A DNA stretch of 64,000 nucleotides from the NCBI GenBank assembly GCA_023381255.1, contig JAMCTX010000002.1:1-64000 (forward strand). Direction: 5' to 3'. The stretch comes from Nitrososphaerota archaeon. GTDB lineage: Archaea; Thermoproteota; Nitrososphaeria; Conexivisphaerales; UBA164. The position numbers were made by a program, and so were the translations under genes. The first letter of the stretch is position 1, and the number at the start of each line of letters is the position of its first letter. A model generated the notes under the pieces. The model did not search any database. It saw only the letters and a list, made by a program, of their open reading frames with translations, and was not told the DNA's origin. Below are positions 40,343 through 49,238 of the stretch, piece by piece.

Positions 40343-40594
40343 ATGCTGGTATTTGTAAATATATTCGTGGAGTCCCCAATGATGGACACAGTGCTGTCTT
40401 CGTTAACCAGTATACCTGAAGTTGTGGAACTGTATGAAGTCACAGGCGAATTTGACATAATATCCCTTGTGATGTGCAGGGACATAGAGGATTTCAGGCA
40501 TATACTTAAGGACAAAATATTGAAAATAAACGGCGTCAAGAGCACCGTAAGCGCCGTTGTGCTGCATGTTCACAAGGGCGACAAAGAAGAGTAA
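40343..40594 (+). CDS. Stand-alone Lrp/AsnC ligand-binding (RAM) domain protein
   Basis: 83 residues from MLVFVNIFVESP; a GTG six codons earlier (40325) is also possible. Strand-helix-strand with VVELYEVTGEFDIISLVMCR, the sensor-domain signature of Lrp proteins, without an HTH. May assemble with full-length Lrp proteins. Its stop TAATGA arrangement overlaps the ATG of the tRNA-thiolation gene, so they are coupled. Confidence 0.82.
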   Translation: MLVFVNIFVESPMMDTVLSSLTSIPEVVELYEVTGEFDIISLVMCRDIEDFRHILKDKILKINGVKSTVSAVVLHVHKGDKEE

Positions 40595-41514
40595 TGAGCG
40601 TGCAGAAGGCATGTTCCAGATGCGGGAAGCCGGCCTTCTACTTTAAGCCATACTCAGGGGAGTATCTGTGCAAAAAATGCTTCGTAAAATCGATTTATGA
40701 ACTGACGCTGAAAGCGATAAGAAAGCACCAGATGATAAAATACCATGACAGGATAGGAATTGCCGTATCTGGGGGCAAGGACAGCATATCGCTTCTTTAT
40801 ATAATAGCCAAGTTCTTCAAGGACAATGAAATAGTGGCCATAACTCTTGATGAAGGAATAGAGGGTTACAGGAATGAAGCCATCATGATAGTGGAAGACA
40901 TGGTGGCCAAATTAAACATAAAAAACGTCGTGTATAAGTATAAGGACATGTTTGGCTATACCGTTGATGATGTCCAACCCATTAGAAAAGAAACATCTTC
41001 ATGCACAATATGTGGAATATTCAGGAGGAGGGGGCTTGATATGGTTGCAAAGGAACTTGGCCTGGATGTTTTGCTCACTGCGCACAACCTTGACGACTTG
41101 CTTCAGAGTTACCTTATCATGCTATTTAACGGTGATATCAATAAAATGATGACGTTTTCTCCGGCTGTAGAGGCTTCGGAAGCCTTTGGGATAACCAAGG
41201 CCCACCCCCTTATGTATGTTTATGAAAAGGAAATGAGCATGTTCACATACCTAAAGGGATTCAAAATGCAGACGGTAACGTGCCCGTACATGAATCAGGG
41301 GATAAGGTCAGAAGTGAGGGAGTACCTCAACAGAATGGAAGAGGAACATCCGGGGATCAAATACCAGATGCTGAATTCTTTTATCAGGCTGAGAAATGCT
41401 AACGGCAGCGCTTCTGGCGGATTCTGCAAAAACTGCGGGTGGCCAGCCAGGGGCGGTGTATGCCAGGTATGCAAAACAGTGGAAAAGCTGAATATGAATA
41501 AATTGAAGGTGTAA
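40594..41514 (+). CDS. tRNA 2-thiolation PP-loop enzyme (TtuA/Ncs6 family)
   Basis: 306 residues. An N-terminal zinc ribbon (CSRCGKP...CKKCF), PP-loop AVSGGKDSISLL, a Cys in CTICG and a second conserved Cys region (TVTCPYM) that together with it would bind a [4Fe-4S] cluster, and a C-terminal zinc ribbon CKNCGWP...CQVCK. Activates a tRNA uridine with ATP and replaces oxygen with sulfur (position 34 or 54; not resolved). Confidence 0.88.
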   Translation: MSVQKACSRCGKPAFYFKPYSGEYLCKKCFVKSIYELTLKAIRKHQMIKYHDRIGIAVSGGKDSISLLYIIAKFFKDNEIVAITLDEGIEGYRNEAIMIVEDMVAKLNIKNVVYKYKDMFGYTVDDVQPIRKETSSCTICGIFRRRGLDMVAKELGLDVLLTAHNLDDLLQSYLIMLFNGDINKMMTFSPAVEASEAFGITKAHPLMYVYEKEMSMFTYLKGFKMQTVTCPYMNQGIRSEVREYLNRMEEEHPGIKYQMLNSFIRLRNANGSASGGFCKNCGWPARGGVCQVCKTVEKLNMNKLKV

Positions 41515-41520
41515 AGCAGG

Positions 41521-42489
41521 TTGTCCATCCTCCTTGCGCTATTTTCCATCGTGTTGACTTTTTTTGTAGTGCTACTGCTCTCGATTTTTTTTGAGAAATT
41601 GCTTACCAGAATGGGTTTGATGGTGCCTGACGCCCATAAGCCGGATAAAAAAATGGTGCCAAGACCCGGGGGACCGGCTATCTACATAGGAATCATAATT
41701 GTAATATTCATCGTTGTCAGGAATATAACTGTAATAGCCTTGGTTGCATCGGCATCAATAGCCCTGCTTGCCGGGCTGTTTGATGACTTTTTCAGGTTTG
41801 GCGGCATTGAAAAACCAGTGCTTACGGCCATAGCTGCAGCGCCGTTTATAATACTTGGAACCTACAATCCTAACCCGTATGTTCCATTCGTGGGGACAGT
41901 GACAATCAAAATACTTTACCCGTTGCTTCTTATAGCCGGATTTTCGATATATTCTAACGCCACAAACATGCTTGACATATACAACGGGCTTCTCACAGGA
42001 AGCATGATACTGGCCACGGTGCCGCTTTCCTTTTATTTCTACATAAGGGGGGAGTACCAGATACTTCTCATTTCTTTGATTTTTATTGCAGGCCTTTCAG
42101 GGTTCCTCGTAAGGCATGTATATCCATCCAAATTGTTCCCCGGGGACAGCGGCACGCTGTTTATCGGGGCATTTTACTTTGCATTGATGGTTTTAGGCAG
42201 GGCGGAAATTATCGGTGTTATTGCAACTCTGCCACTGATCTTTAACGGATTTTTCATACTCACTTCAATAAGGGGATTCAAGGAGCATTCAAAAGTCCAG
42301 CGCCCGGTCATTATTACAAACGAAGGAAAAATCCTTGCCGTTAAAGGCAGGGGAGTGCCAATAACCCTTGCCAGGCTTTTTGCCTCCGAAGGCGCAGTCA
42401 CTGAGAAGGAAATTATTAACGGCGTATGGCTGATGTTTGCTGTTTCAGCACTTCTTTCAATATTTACGGCGCTGGTGTTCTTCAAATGA
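41521..42489 (+). CDS. aglH: Dolichyl-phosphate GlcNAc-1-phosphate transferase, AglH/MraY family
   Basis: 322 residues from a TTG start, about ten transmembrane helices. Conserved cytoplasmic loops: DAHKPDKKMVPRPGG, FDDFF (metal-binding), NATNMLDIYNGL and FPGDSGTLFIGA. Moves GlcNAc-1-P or a related sugar phosphate from UDP-sugar to a polyprenyl phosphate, the first step of archaeal N-glycosylation. Starts six bases after the tRNA-thiolation gene. Confidence 0.85.
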   Translation: MSILLALFSIVLTFFVVLLLSIFFEKLLTRMGLMVPDAHKPDKKMVPRPGGPAIYIGIIIVIFIVVRNITVIALVASASIALLAGLFDDFFRFGGIEKPVLTAIAAAPFIILGTYNPNPYVPFVGTVTIKILYPLLLIAGFSIYSNATNMLDIYNGLLTGSMILATVPLSFYFYIRGEYQILLISLIFIAGLSGFLVRHVYPSKLFPGDSGTLFIGAFYFALMVLGRAEIIGVIATLPLIFNGFFILTSIRGFKEHSKVQRPVIITNEGKILAVKGRGVPITLARLFASEGAVTEKEIINGVWLMFAVSALLSIFTALVFFK

Positions 42490-42710
42490 AAAAGCCGGCG
42501 CTGGTGCTAATTGCTGTAGTAGTGGTTTCATGGATGCTTTTGCTCCTATCTTTTTTTGGAATGGCAATGGCGTTTAAACTGACGGCCGGCCTTCACGGCC
42601 TGAGTATAACAATTATAAGGGACCTGCTGGGGCTTTTACTCTTTGCCATATGGGCGGCCCTTTTCTTCATAATGAGGCAGCTTGCTGCAAAGGCATTAAA
42701 GCTGTATTGA
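42486..42710 (+). CDS. Small two-helix membrane protein, 74 aa
   Basis: The ATG at 42486 overlaps the aglH stop by 4 bases, so the product starts MKKPALVLIAVVVVSWML. Two transmembrane helices (about 5-27 and 46-64) connected by a short loop. Unknown role; coupling suggests a partner of the GlcNAc-phosphate transferase. Confidence 0.65.
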   Translation: MKKPALVLIAVVVVSWMLLLLSFFGMAMAFKLTAGLHGLSITIIRDLLGLLLFAIWAALFFIMRQLAAKALKLY

Positions 42711-42790
42711 GGTTGCAAATTTTGAACTGGATGGCCTCAGAAAAGTGCCATCATAAATTGCTTAAATATCGGCGAGATATAGCGGTAGTT

Positions 42791-42955
42791 ATGAACAGGA
42801 AGGGGCAGGATACAATTTCAGGTGCGTCAAAGCTTCCAGCCGGTTATCGTGCAAAATTGGCGTCTAAATTTGATAACTTCATGCCGCAGCCATTTTTTGG
42901 CGCAGGATGGCAGCCCCCATTAACATCCCAGGTGATAGCCTATGCCCCATTATAG
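42791..42955 (+). CDS. Possible small protein, 54 aa
   Basis: A short frame starting MNRKGQDTISGASKLPAG. A TATA-like CTTAAATAT lies about 25 bases before its ATG, the spacing of a leaderless promoter, and it overlaps the start of the PhoU-like gene by 14 bases. No family recognised; it could equally be the untranslated leader of the PhoU-like gene. Confidence 0.3.
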   Translation: MNRKGQDTISGASKLPAGYRAKLASKFDNFMPQPFFGAGWQPPLTSQVIAYAPL

Positions 42956-43823
42956 AAAGCTCCAAAAAATAGGGGGCTCATCGTATTTTATAACCCTCCC
43001 CAAGAGCTGGGTTCAGAAAAATTCGCTTGATAAAAACGCAATAATCTCGCTTACAGAAAGCGCAACTGGTGATCTGATAGTTACGCCTCAAAATTTTACA
43101 GAAAGTGTCAGGACAGCCAATTTGACCTTAAATAAAACTAATTATGATGTGATGGTCAGGATGGCAGCTTCAGCATATATAAACGGATGCACAGAAATGA
43201 CCATCTCGTCTCCAGATAAACAAAGCCTGAAAAACATTGAAAAATACATACAGAGCAGGTTTCCCGGCTTTATACTGACCAGGGAGGGGGATGACTTCTT
43301 TTCAATGAAGTTTGTGGTGGATTTAACCTCTGTAAATTTTATGGAGCTTTTCGAGCGGATGGACAGGCTGACCTCGTTCATGTGCGACGAAATAGCCGAT
43401 GCAGGCGCGTTAAAGGATTATGACATAGAGGTTGACAGCCTGTACTTTTTATTGATAAGGATACTCAGAACGGCCATAATGGACAGCTCCCTGGTCAAGG
43501 TGATAGGCCTCACACCGGTTCAAATACTTGATTTCAGGCTTGTGCTCCACGCTTTAGAGAGATTCGGAGATGAGCTTGTAGTTTTGTCCGGCCGGCCTGT
43601 TGAACAATCGATGCAAAAAATAAAGGAATTAAAGGAAGGGGCCATAAAGGCATTCAACGGAAATCCGGGCATTGTCCCAAGCAAAATTGAAGATTTAAAG
43701 GCAGATGCTTATAGCTCGCTCGATGCCGCTGACCATGACAGCAAACCCCACCTGTGGAGACTGATAGAGCTGGCCTCTGACATAGCTGATCTTTCAGAAA
43801 CTCTTTACAAGTTCAACGTTTAA
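42942..43823 (+). CDS. PhoU-like regulator with N-terminal AbrB domain
   Basis: 293 residues. Residues 1-50 form a SpoVT/AbrB swapped hairpin (YRKLQKIGGSSYFITLPKSWV), and the rest is two PhoU-type helical bundles (about 90-290). This archaeal fusion is thought to link phosphate-transport control to DNA binding. No phosphate transporter genes are nearby in the window. Confidence 0.85.
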   Translation: MPHYRKLQKIGGSSYFITLPKSWVQKNSLDKNAIISLTESATGDLIVTPQNFTESVRTANLTLNKTNYDVMVRMAASAYINGCTEMTISSPDKQSLKNIEKYIQSRFPGFILTREGDDFFSMKFVVDLTSVNFMELFERMDRLTSFMCDEIADAGALKDYDIEVDSLYFLLIRILRTAIMDSSLVKVIGLTPVQILDFRLVLHALERFGDELVVLSGRPVEQSMQKIKELKEGAIKAFNGNPGIVPSKIEDLKADAYSSLDAADHDSKPHLWRLIELASDIADLSETLYKFNV

Positions 43824-43857
43824 TCACAGATATTCAGAAATCTTTTTAATCACATAC

Positions 43858-44427
43858 ATGAATGGAGATAACGTGCAAGCGTATCCCGGTGATAATCTGG
43901 CAGTGATCGAGGAATTTGAGCCATTGGGCGATTATTTTATTGAAAATGGTCAAATAATTGCGTCCAAGGTTTCCAAGGTAAAAAAGGATAAAACAAATAA
44001 ACAAATAGAAGTGCTGGGGCTGGTCAGGAAATATATCAGGAAAGGCGATATTGTAACAGGGCAGGTAGATTATATGCAAAAGCCGTTCGCGCACGTTATA
44101 ATATTTAGGGTAAACGACAAAAAACTATACGGGGACATCAAGGCAATGCTTTACTTTGATCCAGACCTGAGATTGGCACCTTTTAATGAAGGAGCCATAA
44201 TCCGGGCCAGAGTGATAGGGCTTACAGCAGGCCATTTGATGATTGACATACAGGATGAGGAGATGGGCGTACTTGAAGCTAAGTGCCCAAATTGCGGGGG
44301 GCCGCTGGTAAAAAGGGGTAGGAACATGCTGCGATGCTTAAAATGCGGAAAGAGCTCGTTCATGAAACTGGCACCTGATTTCTATTCAAGCAAAGCAAGG
44401 CACATTAATTACAGCAATATTTTTTAA
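43858..44427 (+). CDS. csl4: Exosome RNA-binding subunit Csl4
   Basis: 189 residues. N-terminal barrel with YPGDNLAVIEEFEP, a central S1 domain (about 55-140, KGDIVTGQVDYM) and a C-terminal zinc ribbon CPNCGGPLV...CLKCGK. Csl4 caps the archaeal exosome and brings in RNA substrates and DnaG. Full length. Confidence 0.9.
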   Translation: MNGDNVQAYPGDNLAVIEEFEPLGDYFIENGQIIASKVSKVKKDKTNKQIEVLGLVRKYIRKGDIVTGQVDYMQKPFAHVIIFRVNDKKLYGDIKAMLYFDPDLRLAPFNEGAIIRARVIGLTAGHLMIDIQDEEMGVLEAKCPNCGGPLVKRGRNMLRCLKCGKSSFMKLAPDFYSSKARHINYSNIF

Positions 44428-44449
44428 AAGGCGGATTTAAACACATATA

Positions 44450-45523
44450 ATGAGCGACGATCAGAACGATATTATCGAAAGGCTCAAGAAAGTTATCGAC
44501 CCCGAGCTGAACAAGGACATTGTTTCGCTGGGATTTATAAAAAATGTAAAGGTTGATGCAAAACAGGTGAGCATTGATCTTAACCTTACTTCCCCAGCCT
44601 GCCCGTTTCTGGAAACCATAGTATCAGATATCAATAAAACACTAGAAGGGTATTTTGTAAATATCAACCTGGGGTACATAGTGCCTTCAGGGGCACTGAC
44701 CAGAAAGCAGGGCATCCAGAAGGTGAAAAATATAATAGGCATAGGCAGCGGCAAAGGCGGGGTTGGAAAATCAACAATTGCAATTTTAACCGCACTGGCA
44801 CTGAAGGAAACGGGTGCCAGGGTTGGAATCCTTGACGCTGATTTTTACGGGGCCACCATTCCTTCAATGCTTGGAGCAATAGAGCAGCCAAACGTTAATG
44901 AAAACCAAATGGTTGAACCGGTGGAATATTATGGAATGAAGATAATTTCGATGTCTTATTTTCTACCCCCCGGTGCAAGCCTGATCTGGAGAGGACCGCT
45001 CCTTGCCAAGGCGATAGATGATTTTGTTACAAAGGTGGAATGGGGCGAACTGGATTACCTTGTTATTGACATGCCTCCCGGCACGGGGGATGTGCCGCTT
45101 ACCTTCTCGCAGGAAAGGTTGATAAACGCGGCGGTAATTGTAAGCACACCCCAGCCAGCCGCGTTGAACGTGGCATTGAAAATGGTGGACGTTTTCAACA
45201 AGCTCAATGTCCCGATTGTCGGCATTATTGAAAACATGAGTTACCTGATTTGCCCGGGAAGCAATGAAAGGGTTGACCTGTTTGGCCAGGGTGTAGTTGA
45301 AAAGAAGGCAAAGGAGATCGGCATAGATTATCTCGGTTCCATGCCATTGCTTCCCAAGTTAAGGGAGGCTGAGGATGTGGGCCTCAATCTGGATCAGATG
45401 GCGGATGTGATTAAAATGTATGTGCCAATTGCCAAAAAGATGGCCGGAAGGATAAGCATAATAGACTTTAACGCCAAAGACAAGCCGTTTTTCCTGAATC
45501 TGCAGAAAAAGCCCAAACAGTGA
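44450..45523 (+). CDS. Mrp/NBP35-family Fe-S cluster carrier ATPase
   Basis: 357 residues. An N-terminal MIP18/DUF59 domain (1-80) with SPACPFLETI, deviant Walker A GSGKGGVGKS (99-108), DMPPGTGD, and C-terminal NMSYLICPG. The family uses CxxC near residue 268 to hold a cluster between two monomers; here only Cys268 remains and the second position is Ser/Asn (CPGSN). Cluster carriage may thus depend on other Cys. Confidence 0.88.
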   Translation: MSDDQNDIIERLKKVIDPELNKDIVSLGFIKNVKVDAKQVSIDLNLTSPACPFLETIVSDINKTLEGYFVNINLGYIVPSGALTRKQGIQKVKNIIGIGSGKGGVGKSTIAILTALALKETGARVGILDADFYGATIPSMLGAIEQPNVNENQMVEPVEYYGMKIISMSYFLPPGASLIWRGPLLAKAIDDFVTKVEWGELDYLVIDMPPGTGDVPLTFSQERLINAAVIVSTPQPAALNVALKMVDVFNKLNVPIVGIIENMSYLICPGSNERVDLFGQGVVEKKAKEIGIDYLGSMPLLPKLREAEDVGLNLDQMADVIKMYVPIAKKMAGRISIIDFNAKDKPFFLNLQKKPKQ

Positions 45524-45534
45524 TGCCTCAGGGA

Positions 45535-46902
45535 TTATTTTTCAGTTTCAGACATAATTTTCTCAGCAGCTTCAATGCCAGATACCCCGCTTGAGGCCAC
45601 GCCAACGCCGTTGTAAGGCGCTCCAGCGAGATACATGTTCGGTGGTACAGTTTCGTTTATTTTTTTAATTAATTCGGAATGGCCTATTGCGTAAACGGGA
45701 AGGGCTGAATCCCAGACCTTTACAGAGGATTTTTCAGGATAGCCTTCTGTTATTCCTATTTGAGCCAATTCCTCGGCGGCGCTTTGCGTATAATATTCCT
45801 CCGGTTTTAAAGGATCCCTGTTTATAAAACACCTTATCAGTTCATGGTCTTTCATCCTGGCATAGCTCCATTTGCGGCTCATCAGAGTGCACCCGCGAAG
45901 TTTAAACCCAGAATTGCTTGGCACCAAAAAGCCAGAAAACTTTTCGTGCAATCTGACAGAAGCCTCTTTGTAAACCAGATTTGCAGTGGTTATGCCCGAA
46001 TATTTTATAGACGACAGCAAAAAGCTTAGATTTTTATCAATGTCACGCACAAGTTTCGAGGCAACATAAGAAGGGACGGCCATGATCAGCCTGCTGCATT
46101 TTATTCTATCTGTCTCGGTGTTTATATTCCAGTTGCCGTTCATATATTCAACGCTTTTAACTGCCATGCCGGTAATTATTTTAACCCCGTTTTTTTCAGC
46201 ATACTTTCTGAGCATTTCGACAATGCCACGCAGGCCATTTAAAGTGGATGTTATTTTGAAGTGCCTGGTTCCCCGTTTCCTGCTAAAGTAAATTGAAAGG
46301 CTCTTGCCATCCTTTGCAACCTGGTAGATGTATGGAACATAAGACCTGGAGCTTATTATCGAAATATCTGCTCCCATTATGCCCCCAAACAGGGGGTCAA
46401 TCACGTTTTTTGTGAATTCCGACCCGAATTTTTTTTCGAATAATGCTCTGATGCTCAGATCGTCTGAAAGGCCGTTTATTTTAAAAAACGGCTCTAGCAT
46501 GGCGCGGGCATATCCTTTTGGCGAAAGAAGACCTGAAGTTACAAAATTATATATATCGTTCAAATTAAATGACGGTATGCCGGTTATCAGCGATTCTGGG
46601 AATCTCCTTAGCCTGTTTCTGGAATATATATAAAATCTTGACGTTTCCGGGTATATTAAACTGTCAAATACATTCGCACGAGTTAAAAGCTCGTCAAATT
46701 TTTTATAACCGGTAATCAATTCGTCAGGGCCTTCCTCAGTCAGGGTTTCTGTTAAGCTCAAAGTCCTGATTTTGCCGCCGAGCTCGTTTTGGGATTCCAG
46801 TAACAGGATTTTTCTGCCAGCTTCAGCTAGCTTTATTGAAGCCGACAGGCCTGATATCCCGCCGCCTATTACTACAGCATCATATTTCTGATTGCCCAGC
46901 AC
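45535..46902 (-). CDS. hemY: Protoporphyrinogen oxidase, HemY type
   Basis: 455 residues. N-terminal FAD site GGGISGLSASIKLAEAG with ESQNELGGKIRT, and C-terminal YLAGAPYNGVGVASSGVSGIEAAE, the flavin/substrate end typical of HemY-type oxidases. Makes protoporphyrin IX (or coproporphyrin) in heme synthesis. Other flavin amine oxidases are less likely. A 34-base palindrome lies 65 bases upstream of its start. Confidence 0.82.
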   Translation of the reverse strand: MLGNQKYDAVVIGGGISGLSASIKLAEAGRKILLLESQNELGGKIRTLSLTETLTEEGPDELITGYKKFDELLTRANVFDSLIYPETSRFYIYSRNRLRRFPESLITGIPSFNLNDIYNFVTSGLLSPKGYARAMLEPFFKINGLSDDLSIRALFEKKFGSEFTKNVIDPLFGGIMGADISIISSRSYVPYIYQVAKDGKSLSIYFSRKRGTRHFKITSTLNGLRGIVEMLRKYAEKNGVKIITGMAVKSVEYMNGNWNINTETDRIKCSRLIMAVPSYVASKLVRDIDKNLSFLLSSIKYSGITTANLVYKEASVRLHEKFSGFLVPSNSGFKLRGCTLMSRKWSYARMKDHELIRCFINRDPLKPEEYYTQSAAEELAQIGITEGYPEKSSVKVWDSALPVYAIGHSELIKKINETVPPNMYLAGAPYNGVGVASSGVSGIEAAEKIMSETEK

Positions 46903-46966
46903 AGAAGCTTATCCAAATATATGGATAAAAAGTTTCCAATCATCGATTGCCATTGTGCACCGGGGC

Positions 46967-47000
46967 TGCATATCTTGCTAGATATCTAGCAAGATATGCA
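46967..47000. promoter_or_regulatory. 34-base perfect palindrome between hemY and the adenosine kinase gene
   Basis: The sequence from 46967 is its own reverse complement over all 34 bases with no loop (left arm TGCATATCTTGCTAGAT). It lies 65 bases before hemY and 18 after the end of the preceding gene. Perfect symmetry without a loop points to a dimer/tetramer-binding operator rather than a plain terminator hairpin. Confidence 0.6.
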
Positions 47001-47017
47001 ATAAAGATGATCTTTAA

Positions 47018-47497
47018 CTACCTTTTATACCCTATTTTTCTTAAAAATTCCCTTCTTTCCTCTTTGTCCTGTGATTCTTCTATGCCCTTGGGCTTTATGC
47101 CGTCTATAATGCCCATTATGCCGCGCCCCTTTCCGTTGTCTGCGATTAAAATGGTTATCGGATTTGCAGTGGCTGCGTAAACATTCACGACTTCCTGAAC
47201 GGCCTTTATCCGGTCAAGTATATTTATTGGGAAGCTGCCGTTCAAATAAATTATAAATGAATGGCCTGCCCCGATTAAACTGGCGCTGCTTACGGCCAGG
47301 TCAATACATTCTTTATCTGTCCCGTCAAATCTTATAAGTGCCTTCCCGCTTGATTCGCAGAAAGCCATGCCAAATTTTATTCCGGGCGAAGCGGTGACCA
47401 CTGCTTCGTATATGTCCTCGACCGTTTTTATAAAGTGGGATTGGCCCAGAATTATATTATAACCCTCAGGGACGCTTAATTCCACTTCTTCTATATT
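47018..47497 (-). CDS. Adenosine-specific kinase
   Basis: 159 residues from MNIEEVELSVPEGYN. All family blocks are present: FGMAFCESSGKALIRFDG, AGHSFIIYL, NVYAATANPITILIAD, GRGIMGIIDGIKPKGIE and the end REFLRKIGYK. Phosphorylates adenosine to AMP. Full length compared with the archaeal family (about 160). A longer frame to 47521 adds eight residues and is less likely. Confidence 0.9.
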   Translation of the reverse strand, partial: NIEEVELSVPEGYNIILGQSHFIKTVEDIYEAVVTASPGIKFGMAFCESSGKALIRFDGTDKECIDLAVSSASLIGAGHSFIIYLNGSFPINILDRIKAVQEVVNVYAATANPITILIADNGKGRGIMGIIDGIKPKGIEESQDKEERREFLRKIGYKR

Positions 47498-47568
47498 CAT
47501 GAAATATAAAAACAAGCACAATTTAATATCCTTTGCGGAATCAATTAAAGTTCATAGAAAGGTTTAAG

Positions 47569-47576
47569 TTTATATA
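47569..47576 (+). promoter_or_regulatory. TATA box of rpoK
   Basis: TTTATATA lies 23-30 bases before the ATG at 47599. The in-frame ATG at 47533 is upstream of this box and is therefore rejected. Confidence 0.55.
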
Positions 47577-47598
47577 CGCAACCCTTTTAAAGAAGGAT

Positions 47599-47853
47599 AT
47601 GAGTGAAGAATTTGCAGTTAAAATCGGTCCCCCCAGGTTAACAAAATATGAATTTGCCAGAATTGTCGGTGCAAGGGCACTGATGCTGTCTTTTGGAGCC
47701 CCCTCATTTGTTCAGGGGAACTTCAAAAACACCTTTGAAATGGCAGAGTATGAAATAAGGCAGAAGGTATTGCCCATAATAATAAGAAGGTCCCTGCCGA
47801 CAAATGAATACCAGGATGTGCCGTTAAGGTTTCTCAACGTGCCCATTATTTAA
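47599..47853 (+). CDS. rpoK: DNA-directed RNA polymerase subunit K
   Basis: 84 residues from MSEEFAVKIGPPRLTKYEFA. The core LTKYEFARIVGARALMLSFGAP and EIRQKVLPIIIRRSLP matches archaeal RpoK/eukaryotic Rpb6 and bacterial omega. Its last 30 bases overlap the convergent gene. Confidence 0.92.
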   Translation: MSEEFAVKIGPPRLTKYEFARIVGARALMLSFGAPSFVQGNFKNTFEMAEYEIRQKVLPIIIRRSLPTNEYQDVPLRFLNVPII

Positions 47854-48639
47854 TATCGATTTTGTAAAAAAGTTTTTGATGTCGGATACATCATTTGGCC
47901 CCAGCTCCTTTTTGCTTCCAGCATCGGTAATGAGCTCTGAAATAAAAGACAGGGGCACCCTTTCAAACAATCCTATGTTTATGCCCCTGTAATCAACCTT
48001 TAACGGCGGAGGCGGGAACCCTTCTGTTGCTTTATAGGATTCACCAACCGCCACCACCGGTAATTTTAGATGATTTGAAATGCAAACCAGCGGGAGGGAA
48101 CCGACCTTGTTTGTGAGGTATCCGCCTGAATACAGGCCGTCAAACCCGATGACGGCATAATCGGAAAACTCAGCGAACTGGGAAACAGATGAATCCGGGA
48201 TGACGGTCACGTCCGCAAACTTGGAAAGTTCAGTTTTGGCTGTTTGAACTTCGTCCCCCGGGACTGATTCCATGAGGTAAATCCTCTTTATTCCGCTTGC
48301 CATTAAAAGCTCTTTAACTGCAGATGAATTGCTGATTGTGATTACGGTGTTTGCTTCTATCAAATTCTCAGAAATTTTCTTCCTGGCAATTTTTCCAAAG
48401 GCCTTTAAGTTATTTATAGCTTCTTTCAATCTGTCAGTGGGCATGGCGGACAGTATTTCAATTATATTTGATATTGAAGCCATTCCTGGCCTGACATCAG
48501 ACAGGTTGTCTAGCGCTGCACTGATGTTTCCCACATATTTTTCAACATATTCTATGGACATCTCATAGTACCACGATGAGCCGTGCACGTAATCCTTTTT
48601 CATGGATTCCAGCAATTCTTCTGCACTGAGCGAATTCAT
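47824..48639 (-). CDS. eIF2B-alpha-like / ribose-1,5-bisphosphate isomerase-like protein
   Basis: 271 residues of the eIF2B alpha-beta-delta/MtnA fold: N-terminal helical part (about 1-90), then TVITISNSSAVKELL, IYLMESVPGDE and AVIGFDGLYSGGYLTNKVGSLPLV, with the acidic GxDxxxxGG element read as GFDGLYSGG. In archaea this family includes the isomerase that follows AMP phosphorylase and makes ribulose 1,5-bisphosphate. AMP phosphorylase is encoded at 30565-32076, so this is a good candidate. Its stop region overlaps rpoK by 30 bases. Confidence 0.75.
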   Translation of the reverse strand: MNSLSAEELLESMKKDYVHGSSWYYEMSIEYVEKYVGNISAALDNLSDVRPGMASISNIIEILSAMPTDRLKEAINNLKAFGKIARKKISENLIEANTVITISNSSAVKELLMASGIKRIYLMESVPGDEVQTAKTELSKFADVTVIPDSSVSQFAEFSDYAVIGFDGLYSGGYLTNKVGSLPLVCISNHLKLPVVAVGESYKATEGFPPPPLKVDYRGINIGLFERVPLSFISELITDAGSKKELGPNDVSDIKNFFTKSILNNGHVEKP

Positions 48640-49223
48640 CAGTAGCTTCCTCCATTTTCATACGGAATTGTGCCCAGATTTAGCGTTTCAAGCAATGATT
48701 TTAATATCCTGTAAGTCATGCCCCATACGGTAATTCCGTCATACATGAGGGTCCAGTTTTCGTATGATCCTTTCATTTTTTGTTTTAAAAGTGTTGTATC
48801 ACGCAGGTCTAGCGGAAGCCAGTGAAAGCTTTCCAGCTCCTCCCTGCTTATTTTTACATCGCCGACTTCATGCGCTGTGAATACCACAGGTAAAACTCTT
48901 ACCGAAAGTTCATTGGACGGCTTGTAGATTTCCATTACGCCCATAAAATTGGAACTGCCAAGGTCGATTCCCGTTTCTTCCAGCGTTTCCCGCATAGCTG
49001 TTCCTACAAGATCCCCATCAACGCTGCTGTATCTCCCGCCTGGAAATGCCACATCGCCGCTCCACGGGTCATCCTGACGAGCAATTCTTTTGATCACCAG
49101 CGTGCTTTTCCTGCTGTCATCAATTATTATGGCAACAGCTGCCCACTGTCCTTCATTTGTCGGAATCGGTCTAATGCGCGATAATTTTTTAAAATCCAAT
49201 ACCGCCAAATTGGTTTTCACCAA
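48639..49223 (-). CDS. NUDIX hydrolase, CoA-pyrophosphatase-like
   Basis: 194 residues. Nudix box from GGRYSSVDGDLVGTAMRETL to EETGID (about 78-103) with Arg-Glu-x-x-x-Glu-Glu intact. DPWSGDVAFPGGR preceding it matches the NUDIX/CoA (NudL) signature. Likely cleaves CoA or related dinucleotide-type substrates. Shares one base with the following gene. Confidence 0.83.
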   Translation of the reverse strand: MVKTNLAVLDFKKLSRIRPIPTNEGQWAAVAIIIDDSRKSTLVIKRIARQDDPWSGDVAFPGGRYSSVDGDLVGTAMRETLEETGIDLGSSNFMGVMEIYKPSNELSVRVLPVVFTAHEVGDVKISREELESFHWLPLDLRDTTLLKQKMKGSYENWTLMYDGITVWGMTYRILKSLLETLNLGTIPYENGGSY

Positions 49224-49238
49224 ATAAAAGCATTTATC

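Noticed and set aside
42650..42790. Longer frame leading into the possible 54-aa protein
   Set aside because: It lies largely inside the preceding membrane-protein gene in another frame, and its content is not protein-like.
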